Assembly: GCA_029916745.1 (NCBI GenBank)
Contig: JARXWK010000001.1
Span: 124,001 to 188,000 of the forward strand
Reading direction: 5' to 3'
DNA length: 64,000 bases
Origin: Dysgonomonadaceae bacterium PH5-43
GTDB lineage: Bacteria > Bacteroidota > Bacteroidia > Bacteroidales > Azobacteroidaceae
Positions 48,982 to 58,049 of this stretch are shown here, one piece after another. How positions within the stretch are numbered: the stretch's first letter is position 1; the number at the start of each line of letters is the position of its first letter. Made by a program: the position numbers and the translations under genes. Below the pieces are notes generated by a model that saw only the letters and a program-made list of their open reading frames with translations, made no database searches and was not told the DNA's origin.

Positions 48982-51107
48982 AGACTAATAAAATAATGAA
49001 CAAAGGCGAGAGAATGATATTTTTATTGTTCTCTTGCCTTTCGTTATTTATATGCACCTCTCTTAATGCACAAACATTACAAAACACGTTAACCATAAAA
49101 CAAGACTCGACAATTAATATTGCTACTAAACTTGTTGATGACGACCACATACATGATGAAAACTGCAACCACAACCACGAATCGGAATATAACGAACTGT
49201 CTGTAAATGACAGCATTCAACCACTTTACTACAACCTCGAAGCTCCCACACTGAACATAGATACAACTCGTATTATTAACTACTGGAAAATAACAGAACG
49301 TACTGGTGAAATTATTCCTGCATATCCCGACACTTTTCTTACCGATTACTTCAACAGAACTAATGTAGAGGGATTAGGAACTTCGGAAGCTTACCTTGGC
49401 AACTTAGGCTTAGCAACCGAATCGAGAGTGTTTTTCGATAGAAACAACCGCTCTCAGTTTATGTTTATAGATCCTTTTTACAGATATTCTAAAACACCAA
49501 GTAACTTTAATTTCATAAACACAAAAATACCTCATTCTAATATCTCATATCAGAGAGCTGGTAGCAGACAGGTTATGGAAGAAAGACTACAAGCTATTCT
49601 TGCTATTAATTTAGGTAAGAAATTCAACTTCGGATTCGATGTAGATTACCTATACGCAAGAGGGTATTATCAATCTCAAGCTTCAAAACATTTAGAATGG
49701 GTATTCTTTGCTAATTATATTTCAGACAGGCACGTACTTCACGCGTTTGTTAATCCTTCGGATTATACATCTGCCGAAAACGGAGGTATAGTCGACGATT
49801 TAGACATTACCTATCCTTCGGGAGACGATAATACACAAGAGTTTACAACTAATCTTACCAACACTTGGAACAAAGTTAAAGGAACTCAATACTATCTAAA
49901 CTATCGCTTTAATTTAGGTTTCGACCGAGATACAGATTACACAGATGAAGACGGAAATGTTATTAAACAGTTTGTTCCTGTTTCGAGCATAATATATACT
50001 TTTAACTTAGACGATAAACAGAAAAAATTCTATACTAAAAATCAATCATCAGTAAGTAATTATTACAAAGACAAAACCGACTATTTCGAAAACATAGCAA
50101 CAACAAGAGATTCTACTTCGGATTGGAATATGAGTAATACTCTTGGTTTATCCTTACGCGAAGGTTTTAGCGAATGGGCTAAATTCGACCTCACAGCTTT
50201 TATTACTCAAGATTTCCGTAGCTTTACTTTAATGGACAAAACAACCAGTTACGAAAAAAACCAAGCATCAACTTACATTGGTGGTGAGCTGGCAAAACGA
50301 AAAGGTAGCATATTACGCTACAATGCACAAGGTAGTTTTGGCGTTATCGGAGACAATATAGCAGATATAGATTTGTCGGGAAACATAGAAACAAGAATAC
50401 CAATTTGGGGCGATACGGCATCTGTAATTGGCTATGGTTCGTTTAAGAATTTATCTCCAACGTTTTACGAAAATCGTTACCATAGTAAATACTTTTGGTG
50501 GGAAAACGATTTTTCTAAAGTTAAAAAAGTTCGTTTTGGTGGAAAGATTAATATTCCTCACACAAATACGGTTTTCGACTTAGGAGTAGAAAACATTACA
50601 AATTATATTTACTTTAATAAAAATGGACTGCCAACGCAGCACGGTGGTAATATACAAGTTGTATCGGCTCAACTAAATCAAGACTTTCAATTTGGGGCTC
50701 TACACTGGGACAATAAGTTGGTGTATCAAAAATCGAGTAACGAAAAAATATTACCCCTACCCGACTTTGCAGCATATTCGAGTCTGTATGTTCAATTTAA
50801 GGTAGCTAAGGTGTTAACAATACAAATGGGAGCTAACGCCCATTACTGGACTAAATATTATGCTCCTTCTTACGAACCTGCAACTCAACAGTTCAAACTG
50901 CAAGATTACAACGATGCTGTTAAGGTAGGAAATTATCCTTTGTTGAGCGGATTTATTAATTGTCATCTTAAACAAACCCGTTTCTTTTTGCAATACTACA
51001 ATGTAGGTTCGAGTTTTATTAATCCTCCTGAATATTTCTCATTACCGCATTATCCTGTAAATCCTGCAATTATTAAATTAGGACTTAGCATCGACTTCAT
51101 AAACTAA
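48978..51107 (+). CDS. Putative outer-membrane porin (Porin_10-like) with His-rich N-terminus
   Basis: 709 residues. A signal peptide is present (core MIFLLFSCLSLFICTSLNAQ; starts at 48978, 48996 or 49014 are possible). A His/Asp/Asn-rich segment follows in the mature N-terminus (DDDHIHDENCNHNHESEYNE), which could bind divalent metal. The remainder alternates aromatic and polar residues as in a beta-barrel and ends LGLSIDFIN. Family call is by overall pattern; substrate unknown. It is coupled by a 4-bp overlap to the oxidoreductase operon. Confidence 0.82.
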   Translation: MKTNKIMNKGERMIFLLFSCLSLFICTSLNAQTLQNTLTIKQDSTINIATKLVDDDHIHDENCNHNHESEYNELSVNDSIQPLYYNLEAPTLNIDTTRIINYWKITERTGEIIPAYPDTFLTDYFNRTNVEGLGTSEAYLGNLGLATESRVFFDRNNRSQFMFIDPFYRYSKTPSNFNFINTKIPHSNISYQRAGSRQVMEERLQAILAINLGKKFNFGFDVDYLYARGYYQSQASKHLEWVFFANYISDRHVLHAFVNPSDYTSAENGGIVDDLDITYPSGDDNTQEFTTNLTNTWNKVKGTQYYLNYRFNLGFDRDTDYTDEDGNVIKQFVPVSSIIYTFNLDDKQKKFYTKNQSSVSNYYKDKTDYFENIATTRDSTSDWNMSNTLGLSLREGFSEWAKFDLTAFITQDFRSFTLMDKTTSYEKNQASTYIGGELAKRKGSILRYNAQGSFGVIGDNIADIDLSGNIETRIPIWGDTASVIGYGSFKNLSPTFYENRYHSKYFWWENDFSKVKKVRFGGKINIPHTNTVFDLGVENITNYIYFNKNGLPTQHGGNIQVVSAQLNQDFQFGALHWDNKLVYQKSSNEKILPLPDFAAYSSLYVQFKVAKVLTIQMGANAHYWTKYYAPSYEPATQQFKLQDYNDAVKVGNYPLLSGFINCHLKQTRFFLQYYNVGSSFINPPEYFSLPHYPVNPAIIKLGLSIDFIN

Positions 51108-51195
51108 TTTATTAAGTAAGCTTTTTATTAGAAACAAGATATATGGTTCTAAGTAGTTACATTAAGTAAAAGAAGTAATGTTTCTAAATTTATTG

Positions 51196-51203
51196 TATAT
51201 TTG
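51196..51203 (+). promoter_or_regulatory. -7 box for solute-binding lipoprotein
   Basis: TATATTTG, matching TAnnTTTG, about 50 nt before the start at 51254. No clear TTG partner. Confidence 0.45.
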
Positions 51204-51253
51204 TCCTGTGCTTTGTATATGAGAAAGGAATAATTAACTATCAATTATCTTAT

Positions 51254-52003
51254 ATGTACAAAAAGAAAGCAAATATAATAATTGCATTTTCAACATTCTT
51301 AATTCTCTTTGCCTGCAAGCAAGATAATGCAAGTATAAGAGACTATCCAGAAATAGAAACTTCGGGCGAGCTTAATATTGTTATGGAGTACAACTCATTA
51401 GACTATTATATTTATAACGACACCATTAAAGGCATTCAATACGATTTTGCAAAACAAGTTGAAACTCGTTCCGGACTAAAGGTGAATATATTTTTAGAGA
51501 ACAATCTTGAAACTTCCATAAACAAATTAAAACAAAACGAGTACGACATTATTGCTCGCAACATACCTATAACCAACGAAATAAAGAAACAATTAGCCTT
51601 TACCGAACCTATTACTAAAAGTAAACAGGTGTTAGTTCAAAATAAAAAACAATTAAACGATACTACATTTATATCTAATCAGATAGATTTGGCTTACAAA
51701 ACTATTCACATACCTCTTAATTCGCCAGCTTTATTAAGAATAGAAAATCTTTCAAATGAAATTGCATCTCCTATTTACATAAAAGAAGATGCTACATACA
51801 CTTCAGAACAACTTCTGTATATGGTTGCCTTTAACGAAATTGATTATGCTATTGTAGATTATAATATAGCAACAAATAATCTAAAGCTATTTCCGGGATT
51901 AGATATAAATACTGATATAAGTTTCACTCAGTTACAAGCGTGGGCTGTAAGAGATAATTCTCCAATACTACTCGATAGCTTAAATATCTGGTTAAGAAAA
52001 TAA
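51254..52003 (+). CDS. Solute-binding (SBP_bac_3-like) lipoprotein
   Basis: 249 residues. The lipoprotein signal ends LFAC (Cys21). The rest resembles a family 3 periplasmic binding protein: SGELNIVMEYNSLDYYIYNDTIKGIQYDFAKQVETRSGLKVNIF and NKLKQNEYDIIARNIPIT...LAFTEPIT. No permease or ATPase is adjacent. It may be a ligand sensor or an MltF-like protein lacking the lytic transglycosylase domain; the latter domain is absent here. Confidence 0.82.
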   Translation: MYKKKANIIIAFSTFLILFACKQDNASIRDYPEIETSGELNIVMEYNSLDYYIYNDTIKGIQYDFAKQVETRSGLKVNIFLENNLETSINKLKQNEYDIIARNIPITNEIKKQLAFTEPITKSKQVLVQNKKQLNDTTFISNQIDLAYKTIHIPLNSPALLRIENLSNEIASPIYIKEDATYTSEQLLYMVAFNEIDYAIVDYNIATNNLKLFPGLDINTDISFTQLQAWAVRDNSPILLDSLNIWLRK

Positions 52004-52025
52004 TATCACAGTCGGATTTAAAGCA

Positions 52026-52064
52026 AAACACCTCCCAAAGACTTTAAATCTAAGGGAGGTGTTT
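52026..52064. terminator. Terminator between lipoprotein and winged-helix gene
   Basis: AAACACCTCCC (52026-52036) pairs with GGGAGGTGTTT (52054-52064), 11 bp, with an inner AGACTTTAAATCT stem. It can serve both convergent genes. Confidence 0.75.
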
Positions 52065-52086
52065 CGTATAAGGGGTAAAGAGTTCC

Positions 52087-52284
52087 TTAAACTAAAGATA
52101 CGACCATTTCGTCGTCTAACATCTCTAAAATAAGTTTGTCTTCTCTTGCTAACCAACCAATAGCGGCAAAAACTTCTTTGTCTTTCAATTTGGTTAATTT
52201 TTTCAGTTCTTTCACCGATTTTGGTCCTTGTTCTGATAGAACCAACCATAGACGACCAGCATCTGTTCCAATTTTTTCTTTCAT
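52087..52284 (-). CDS. Small winged helix-turn-helix protein (DUF2582-like)
   Basis: 65 residues: KIGTDAGRLWLVLSEQGPKSVKELKKLTKLKDKEVFAAIGWLAREDKLIL. This fits the short winged-helix family common in Bacteroidota. The helix-turn-helix is residues 21-47. It probably binds DNA; targets are unknown. It has its own position between two terminable units. Confidence 0.85.
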   Translation of the reverse strand: MKEKIGTDAGRLWLVLSEQGPKSVKELKKLTKLKDKEVFAAIGWLAREDKLILEMLDDEMVVSLV

Positions 52285-52320
52285 TCTTTTCGATTTTTAA
52301 TTTAACAAAAATAAAATTAT

Positions 52321-53394
52321 TTAGTCCATAGCACTGTTTTGTGCTTTTTTTGCAATTACTAATCTCGTTATTGTTCTTATAATAATTTCAAGAGCGACTA
52401 CAAACGCTAACATTAACAGTAACGATCTTAAGGCTCCGGTGTCTTGCACAAAGTAAGCAAAAGTTATTGTTAGGAAGGTTAGAAATACTAAAATTAATGT
52501 AGATTGTGCGTGATTAAATCCTATTTTAAGCAAGTTATGATGAATATGTCTATTATCTGACTTAAAAGGATTGTGTCGTCTGAAAAGTCTTACTATCACA
52601 ACAAATATCATATCAACAATTGGTATAGCAATAACACTTATAGCCATTGTATGAGGTGCTGAGATGTGTGCATTACCGAATGTCATTGCAGGTAATTGCA
52701 TTATTCTTAGAGCAAAACAAGCAAACATAGTTCCTAAAAACAGCGCACCTCCGTTGCCCATAAATATCTTTGCAGGAGACCAATTGTAGATTAAGAAACC
52801 TATTAAAGCGCCTGCCATAGAAACGCAAAGCAATGTCCATAGCCATTCGTTAGCATAATGAAATACTAAAGCGTAAGATACTGCTCCATATAAAGTTAAT
52901 GATACAAGCAGCCCGTCTATTCCATCTATAAAGTTGTAAGCATTTATACAACCTACTATAAATAATGATGTTAATATATAACTGGTTACTATATGTATTT
53001 CTTGAATTCCAAATATACCCCAAAGAGTTGTAAGTCTTATGTCGGTAATGTAAATAATAAAAAGAGCACAAATAAACTCAAACAATATCCGACTACGCAC
53101 CGACATCGGCTCCATATCGTCTTTCACTCCTATAAAGAATAAGAATATGGATATAGAAAATAATTTATCAGGACGAATAGTATCGGCATAGTCGCTAAAT
53201 GCAAAATAAGGTACTATTGTTGCTATAAATACAGCTATACCGCCTAAGTTTGGAATCTTTTTTTTATGTATTTTCCTTTTTTCAGAAGGATCATCGCCAA
53301 AACCTAAAGCTTTAGAAAACTTTATTGTTTTACTCGTTACAAAAACACTTATTCCAATACTTAATATTAATACTATAATAATATTAATGCTCAT
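52321..53394 (-). CDS. MraY/WecA-family undecaprenyl-phosphate sugar-1-phosphate transferase
   Basis: 357 residues, about 10-11 transmembrane helices. It should transfer a sugar-1-phosphate to undecaprenyl phosphate at the inner membrane to start surface glycan synthesis. VKDDMEPMS (Mg-binding Asp pair), NAYNFIDGIDGLL and the HIHH motif (NRHIHHNLL) are conserved. The usual FMGDxG motif reads FMGNGGALFLG, an Asp-to-Asn change at a position that binds Mg in MraY. It overlaps the WecG-like gene by 4 bp. Confidence 0.9.
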   Translation of the reverse strand: MSINIIIVLILSIGISVFVTSKTIKFSKALGFGDDPSEKRKIHKKKIPNLGGIAVFIATIVPYFAFSDYADTIRPDKLFSISIFLFFIGVKDDMEPMSVRSRILFEFICALFIIYITDIRLTTLWGIFGIQEIHIVTSYILTSLFIVGCINAYNFIDGIDGLLVSLTLYGAVSYALVFHYANEWLWTLLCVSMAGALIGFLIYNWSPAKIFMGNGGALFLGTMFACFALRIMQLPAMTFGNAHISAPHTMAISVIAIPIVDMIFVVIVRLFRRHNPFKSDNRHIHHNLLKIGFNHAQSTLILVFLTFLTITFAYFVQDTGALRSLLLMLAFVVALEIIIRTITRLVIAKKAQNSAMD

Positions 53395-54155
53395 AAATTA
53401 TTTGTTTTTCTCTTTTTATACTCTTTTATATATATACCAGGTAATGAAGTTACAATTAAGCTACAACGTTTGATTTGTTTTTTAGGCTCACTAATTATAC
53501 GTTGCAACCATTCTAACTTAGCATTAATTACCCATTGTGGTGCACGTTTTTGGTCTTTCAAACCAGAATGAAACTTAAAAGCAGCTCCTACTCCTATCAA
53601 TATACCTCTATCAATATAAGGTGATAGTTTATACATAAAAAACTCTTGCTTGGGCATTCCGAGCGATACGAAAACTATATCTGGATTATAGTCTTTTATG
53701 TTTTCTGCTATTTTGGGGTAATCAAAGTCTTCAACATCTAAAAATGGTAAAGAGCCAAAATGCATATCCGACACGTTGTTGTCTATTTCAGACAAGCGTA
53801 TTTTAAGCGCATCTAATGTTTTCGGAGATGCTCCAATAAACATTATCTTATATTTCTTTTGAGATACAATATCCATAAGCAAATCGCTACCGCAATATTG
53901 TTCTCTTTGTATTTTATATATTGATTTTAAGTAGAGAGGAACCCAACCACTGTCGCAAACAGTTATTGAAGCATTGTCTAAAACAGTTTTAAGATTTTCA
54001 TTTTTATGACTCATAGCCAAGGTAACACCATCGGCTACACAAACATACCCTTTAGAGTTTGAGTTTAATATATTATCAATTTTTAATTTTACGTTTTCTC
54101 GTCCAAACGTATAAGTAATTCCGAAGAATTTTTCAGTCATAATCTTGGAGTCCAA
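53391..54155 (-). CDS. WecG/TagA/CpsF family glycosyltransferase
   Basis: 254 residues. Family signatures are VADGVTLAMSHKN (front), FVSLGMPKQEFFMYKL and GVGAAFKFHSGLKDQKRAPQWVINAKLEWLQRIISEPKKQIKR. It would add the second sugar to the lipid-linked monosaccharide made by the adjacent WecA-like enzyme. A start at 54140 (MTEKFFGITYTF) is also possible. Confidence 0.9.
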   Translation of the reverse strand: MDSKIMTEKFFGITYTFGRENVKLKIDNILNSNSKGYVCVADGVTLAMSHKNENLKTVLDNASITVCDSGWVPLYLKSIYKIQREQYCGSDLLMDIVSQKKYKIMFIGASPKTLDALKIRLSEIDNNVSDMHFGSLPFLDVEDFDYPKIAENIKDYNPDIVFVSLGMPKQEFFMYKLSPYIDRGILIGVGAAFKFHSGLKDQKRAPQWVINAKLEWLQRIISEPKKQIKRCSLIVTSLPGIYIKEYKKRKTNNL

Positions 54156-54170
54156 ATCTAATTTAGTTCA

Positions 54171-54178
54171 CAAAGGTA
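54171..54178 (-). promoter_or_regulatory. -7 box for wecG/wecA-like operon
   Basis: TACCTTTG on the minus strand, matching TAnnTTTG, 15 nt before the first start codon. Confidence 0.5.
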
Positions 54179-54240
54179 CTTCTTTTTTTAGATTTATATA
54201 GATTATCGAAAGAAAAAATTAGCATATGTATTTAAACTAC

Positions 54241-54285
54241 AAATGGAGTACGATTAATTACAAAGCAATTAAGCATACTCCATTT
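54241..54285 (-). terminator. Hairpin downstream of nrdJ
   Basis: AAATGGAGTA (54241-54250) pairs perfectly with TACTCCATTT (54276-54285), with an inner partial stem TTAATT/AATTAA. T-richness after it on the minus strand is modest, so terminator strength is uncertain. Confidence 0.55.
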
Positions 54286-54309
54286 GTTAATATATAGCGT
54301 TATTTTCTT

Positions 54310-56850
54310 TTATCCGCACTTAGAAGTTCCGCAAGCGGTGCAGGTTAAGCAACCTTCTTGATAAACCAAAGACTCTTGACCACAGTTGCCACATTTTTGT
54401 CCTTTTGCTTGAACTCCTTCTTGTATATATTTCTTTAATGCGCGTTCAACACCATTTTTCCAAGTATTGATAGATTCGTCATTAAGCTCTAAACCTCCAA
54501 CTAATTTCAATACTTGTTCAACAGGCATTGAGTATCTTAGCACTCCCGATATTAGTTTTGCATAGTTCCAATACTCTGGATTAAACTTATCAGACAGTCC
54601 TTCTATTGTTGTTTTATATCCTCGCTTGTTGGTGTATTGGAAGTCGTAACGTTTATTTCCAAATTCATCTACATTCTTTATTATAGTTCCTTTTGAAAGA
54701 TTTTTAGGTAAAAATATTCCCTCTTCTTCGTCATTGATACCTGTAAATATTTCGTAAGGACGACCGTTTAGTAAACCTACAAAGGCTATCCATTTCTCTT
54801 TATTGTTTTGGAATTTAACAATATCGGCATCTAACTCTCTCGGACGTTTAGCTACAATTACAGGAGGTTCAGGACATTCTACGCATTCTTTTTCTTTCTT
54901 AGAGTCGTTAGCGATTAAAACTCCACTACGCGAACCATCTCTATATACCGTACAGCCTTTACAGCCCGACTTCCAAGCCTCAACATAAAGGTTATTCACC
55001 AACTCTTCGTCTACATCATTAGGAAGATTGATAGTAACACTTATCGAATGGTCTACCCACTTTTGCACCCGTCCTTGCATTCTAACTTTTTGTAGCCAGT
55101 CTACATCATTAGACGTTGCTTTATAATAAGGAGATTTCTCTATCATTGCGTCTATTTCTTCAGACGAATACTTCTTAACTGTTGAGTATCCATTAGCCTC
55201 CATCCAAGTAACAAACTTGTGGTGAAACACTACATACTCTTCCCAAGAGTCGCCCACTTCATCTACAAAATCTACTTTTACAGAAGCATCGTTTGGATTA
55301 ACTTTTCTTCTTCTTTTATATACTGGTAAGAATACAGGCTCGATACCCGAAGTAGTTTGCGTCATCAAAGAAGTTGTTCCTGTAGGAGCTATTGTTAAAC
55401 AAGCTATATTTCTACGTCCGTATTTGCGCATCTCCTTAATTAGTTCTGGGTCTGCTTCTTTCAATCTATTTATAAACGGATTAGTTTCTTCTTTCTTAGC
55501 ATTGAATATTTCAAAAGCACCGCGTTCTTTAGCTAAACCTACAGAAGCACGATAAGCAGCCAATGTTAGTTCTTTTTGTATCTTTTCTGCAAAATCGGTA
55601 GCTTGTTCTGTTCCATAGCGATACCCCAAAGCAGCCAACATATCCCCTTCGGCAGTAATACCAACACCTGTTCTTCTTCCTAACAATGTTTTACTACGAA
55701 TTTTCTCCCATAAAACTCTTTCCACTGCTTTAACTTCTTCCAATTCGGGGTCGGTGTCAAGCTTACGAAGAATAGCATTAATCTTTTCAATCTCTAAGTC
55801 GATTATATCGTCCATTATTCTCTGAGCAATAGCAACGTGGCGTCTGAATAAATCAAAATCAAATTCAGCCCCAGGCTTAAATGGATTATTTACGTAAGAA
55901 TATAAGTTTATTGCCAATAGACGACAACTATCGTAAGGACATAAAGGTATTTCTCCACAAGGATTAGTAGAAACTGTAGTAAAACCTTGATCTCCATAAC
56001 AATCGGGAACCGACTCCTCTATAATAGTATCCCAGAATAACACTCCTGGTTCTGCCGACTTCCACGCATTATGAATTATTTTTTCCCAAAGGCTTACGGC
56101 ATCAATCTCTTTTGTGTATACAGGATTATCTGAATTTATAGGATATTGTTGAATAAAAGGTCTATTATTTATAACCGCCTCCATAAAATCATTAGTAATC
56201 TTAACAGACACATTAGCCCCTGTAACTTTACCTTCAGCCATTTTAGCATCGATAAAAGCTTCGGCATCGGGGTGTTTAACAGATACACTAAGCATCAAAG
56301 CTCCTCGACGACCATCTTGTGCTACTTCTCTTGTTGAATTAGAGTAGCGTTCCATAAAAGGCACTAACCCTGTAGAAGTTAAAGCTGAGTTTTTAACCGG
56401 CGAACCTTTAGGGCGAATATGAGAAAGGTCGTGCCCTACTCCACCTCTACGTTTCATTAACTGAACTTGCTCTTCATCTATTTTAATAATAGCACCGTAA
56501 GAGTCGGCAGGACCATCAAGTCCGATAACAAAACAATTCGACAACGAAGCTACTTGGTAGTTATTACCAATACCAGTCATCGGGCTTCCCTGAGGAACAA
56601 TATACCTAAAGTGATCGAATAGTTGAAAAAGTTCTTGCTCTGAAATCGGATTAGAATAATTCTTTTCTATTCTTCCTATTTCATTAGCTAAACGCCAGTG
56701 CATATCAGCTGGAGTTTTCTCGAAAATATTACCATAAGCATCTTTTAGAGCATACTTATTAACAAAGACTTTAGCAGCAAGCTCGTCGCCGTTAAAATAT
56801 TCAAGAGAAGCCTTATAGGCTTCATCGAAGGTATAGCTATTCTGTTTCAC
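54310..56850 (-). CDS. nrdJ: Class II (adenosylcobalamin-dependent) ribonucleoside reductase
   Basis: 846 residues. The barrel is recognisable by SLSNCFVIGLDGPADSYGAI, TNPCGEIPLCPYDSCRLLAINL, GRRTGVGITAEGDMLAALGYRYG and CLTIAPTGTTSLMTQTTSGIEPVF. The C-terminus carries redox/zinc-type cysteines (CGNCGQES...CLTCTACGTSKCG). It makes deoxyribonucleotides with B12 and needs no oxygen. No cobalamin-riboswitch signature was seen upstream. Confidence 0.95.
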   Translation of the reverse strand: MKQNSYTFDEAYKASLEYFNGDELAAKVFVNKYALKDAYGNIFEKTPADMHWRLANEIGRIEKNYSNPISEQELFQLFDHFRYIVPQGSPMTGIGNNYQVASLSNCFVIGLDGPADSYGAIIKIDEEQVQLMKRRGGVGHDLSHIRPKGSPVKNSALTSTGLVPFMERYSNSTREVAQDGRRGALMLSVSVKHPDAEAFIDAKMAEGKVTGANVSVKITNDFMEAVINNRPFIQQYPINSDNPVYTKEIDAVSLWEKIIHNAWKSAEPGVLFWDTIIEESVPDCYGDQGFTTVSTNPCGEIPLCPYDSCRLLAINLYSYVNNPFKPGAEFDFDLFRRHVAIAQRIMDDIIDLEIEKINAILRKLDTDPELEEVKAVERVLWEKIRSKTLLGRRTGVGITAEGDMLAALGYRYGTEQATDFAEKIQKELTLAAYRASVGLAKERGAFEIFNAKKEETNPFINRLKEADPELIKEMRKYGRRNIACLTIAPTGTTSLMTQTTSGIEPVFLPVYKRRRKVNPNDASVKVDFVDEVGDSWEEYVVFHHKFVTWMEANGYSTVKKYSSEEIDAMIEKSPYYKATSNDVDWLQKVRMQGRVQKWVDHSISVTINLPNDVDEELVNNLYVEAWKSGCKGCTVYRDGSRSGVLIANDSKKEKECVECPEPPVIVAKRPRELDADIVKFQNNKEKWIAFVGLLNGRPYEIFTGINDEEEGIFLPKNLSKGTIIKNVDEFGNKRYDFQYTNKRGYKTTIEGLSDKFNPEYWNYAKLISGVLRYSMPVEQVLKLVGGLELNDESINTWKNGVERALKKYIQEGVQAKGQKCGNCGQESLVYQEGCLTCTACGTSKCG

Positions 56851-57045
56851 CTCTTATTATTATTTTATGTTTATGTTATTATCTCTTTTTTTGAAAAAGG
56901 AATTGCAATATTAAAGAGAGATTTCCAAAGAAACAAATAAAAGAGAAAATTTATAGAAACATTGTTAATAAGTTTTTATTGCTATTTGGTAAAACAACAA
57001 TAATAAAAGGAGGAAAAGCTGTTATTAGATAGGCGAGTTGTTTCT
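56851..57045. other. A/T-rich leader region of nrdJ, nothing recognised
   Basis: About 195 bp between the nrdJ start and the tandem array. No TAnnTTTG box at a convincing position, no NrdR-type palindrome and no riboswitch was recognised. Confidence 0.5.
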
Positions 57046-57250
57046 TAGTAGACACCCCTTGTAGTTGTTACTAAATACCCCATCTCGCTCTTAGTAGATA
57101 GGCGAGCTGGTTCTTAGTAGAGACCCGATGCCGCTCTTTATAGAACCGCCCCGCCTTTATACTTAAGACACCCCGTCTTTCTACTAAGAGAGACCTCGCC
57201 TATCTAATAAGAGAGAGAAGGGGTCTCTACTAAGAGAGACGACCCTAAGT
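57046..57250. repeat. 23-nt tandem array with inverted halves (9 units)
   Basis: Units begin at about 57046, 57069, 57092, 57115, 57138, 57161, 57183, 57206 and 57229, so the period is 23 with one 22. Early units carry CTTAGTAGA; the last three carry the reverse complement, CTACTAAG. TTAGATAGGCGAG (57027-57039) and CTCGCCTATCTAA (57197-57209) are perfect inverted copies. The whole block could fold as one long hairpin. It lies between tyrA and nrdJ, both on the minus strand. Confidence 0.88.
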
Positions 57251-57275
57251 GAAGCTTTGCATTTTTAAGAGAAAT

Positions 57276-58049
57276 CTACTCTATTTTCTTTCTAACTGAT
57301 CGAAGAAATTCTTTCATTGCTTCAGAATCTTTTGATTCTATTATTTTCAAAAGTTCTGCAAGTTCTTTACGTATTTGTCCTAACTGTCCGGGAGTATGTG
57401 GATTAAAAAGTATTTCAGTAAGAAGGTAATCATCTTCCGACATCAGACCGCGTGCTATATCCATATGTTTTTTAAAGGTAGTACCCGGAGCTTCTTGATG
57501 TTTCATTATTGATGCAAATACAAGAGTTGACGCAAAAGGAATAGAAAGTGAGTAAGCCATAGTTTCGTCGTGTTCCTCAAAAGTATATTCGAAGATATTT
57601 AGTTTAAGAGAACTATATAAATCACGAAAGAATATCTTACCCATATGGTCGGAGTCTGATATTATTATTGCATTTTCAGTTGTTAGGTTACCCATATTAG
57701 CAAATGTAGGTCCAAACATTGGGTGAGAAGATACAAACGGACGCCCCTTACTCTTGTAATATTCGTGCAAACCTGTTTTCACCGATGCTATATCAGAGAT
57801 TATACAGTTTTCAGGAACATAAGGCAAAACCTGTTCGAACGCTGCAATAGTGTACTGAACTGTTGCGGCGTTAATTAATATCTCTGGTTTAAAATCTGCA
57901 ATCTCTTTAGGGTCGCTCATTCTTATACAATTATATGTAAACCTAAGTTTCTCAGGATTGTAGTCGAATATAGCCACTTCGTGTTCGAAGCTCAACACAT
58001 CGGCAAAGAAAGAGCCCATCTTTCCGGCTCCAAGTATTTGTATTTTCAT
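57276..58049 (-). CDS. tyrA: Prephenate dehydrogenase
   Basis: 257 residues. An N-terminal Rossmann motif (IQILGAGKMGSFFADVLS) leads to SDIASVKTGLHEYYKSKGRPFVSSHPMFGPT, typical of prephenate dehydrogenases. It makes 4-hydroxyphenylpyruvate for tyrosine. No ACT domain. Last gene of the aromatic operon; overlaps the preceding gene by 4 bp. Confidence 0.93.
   Translation of the reverse strand: MKIQILGAGKMGSFFADVLSFEHEVAIFDYNPEKLRFTYNCIRMSDPKEIADFKPEILINAATVQYTIAAFEQVLPYVPENCIISDIASVKTGLHEYYKSKGRPFVSSHPMFGPTFANMGNLTTENAIIISDSDHMGKIFFRDLYSSLKLNIFEYTFEEHDETMAYSLSIPFASTLVFASIMKHQEAPGTTFKKHMDIARGLMSEDDYLLTEILFNPHTPGQLGQIRKELAELLKIIESKDSEAMKEFLRSVRKKIE

Noticed and set aside
56851-57275. Cobalamin riboswitch upstream of the B12-dependent reductase
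   Set aside because: No B12-box-like sequence or multi-stem aptamer was recognised; the region is A/T-rich sequence followed by the tandem array.
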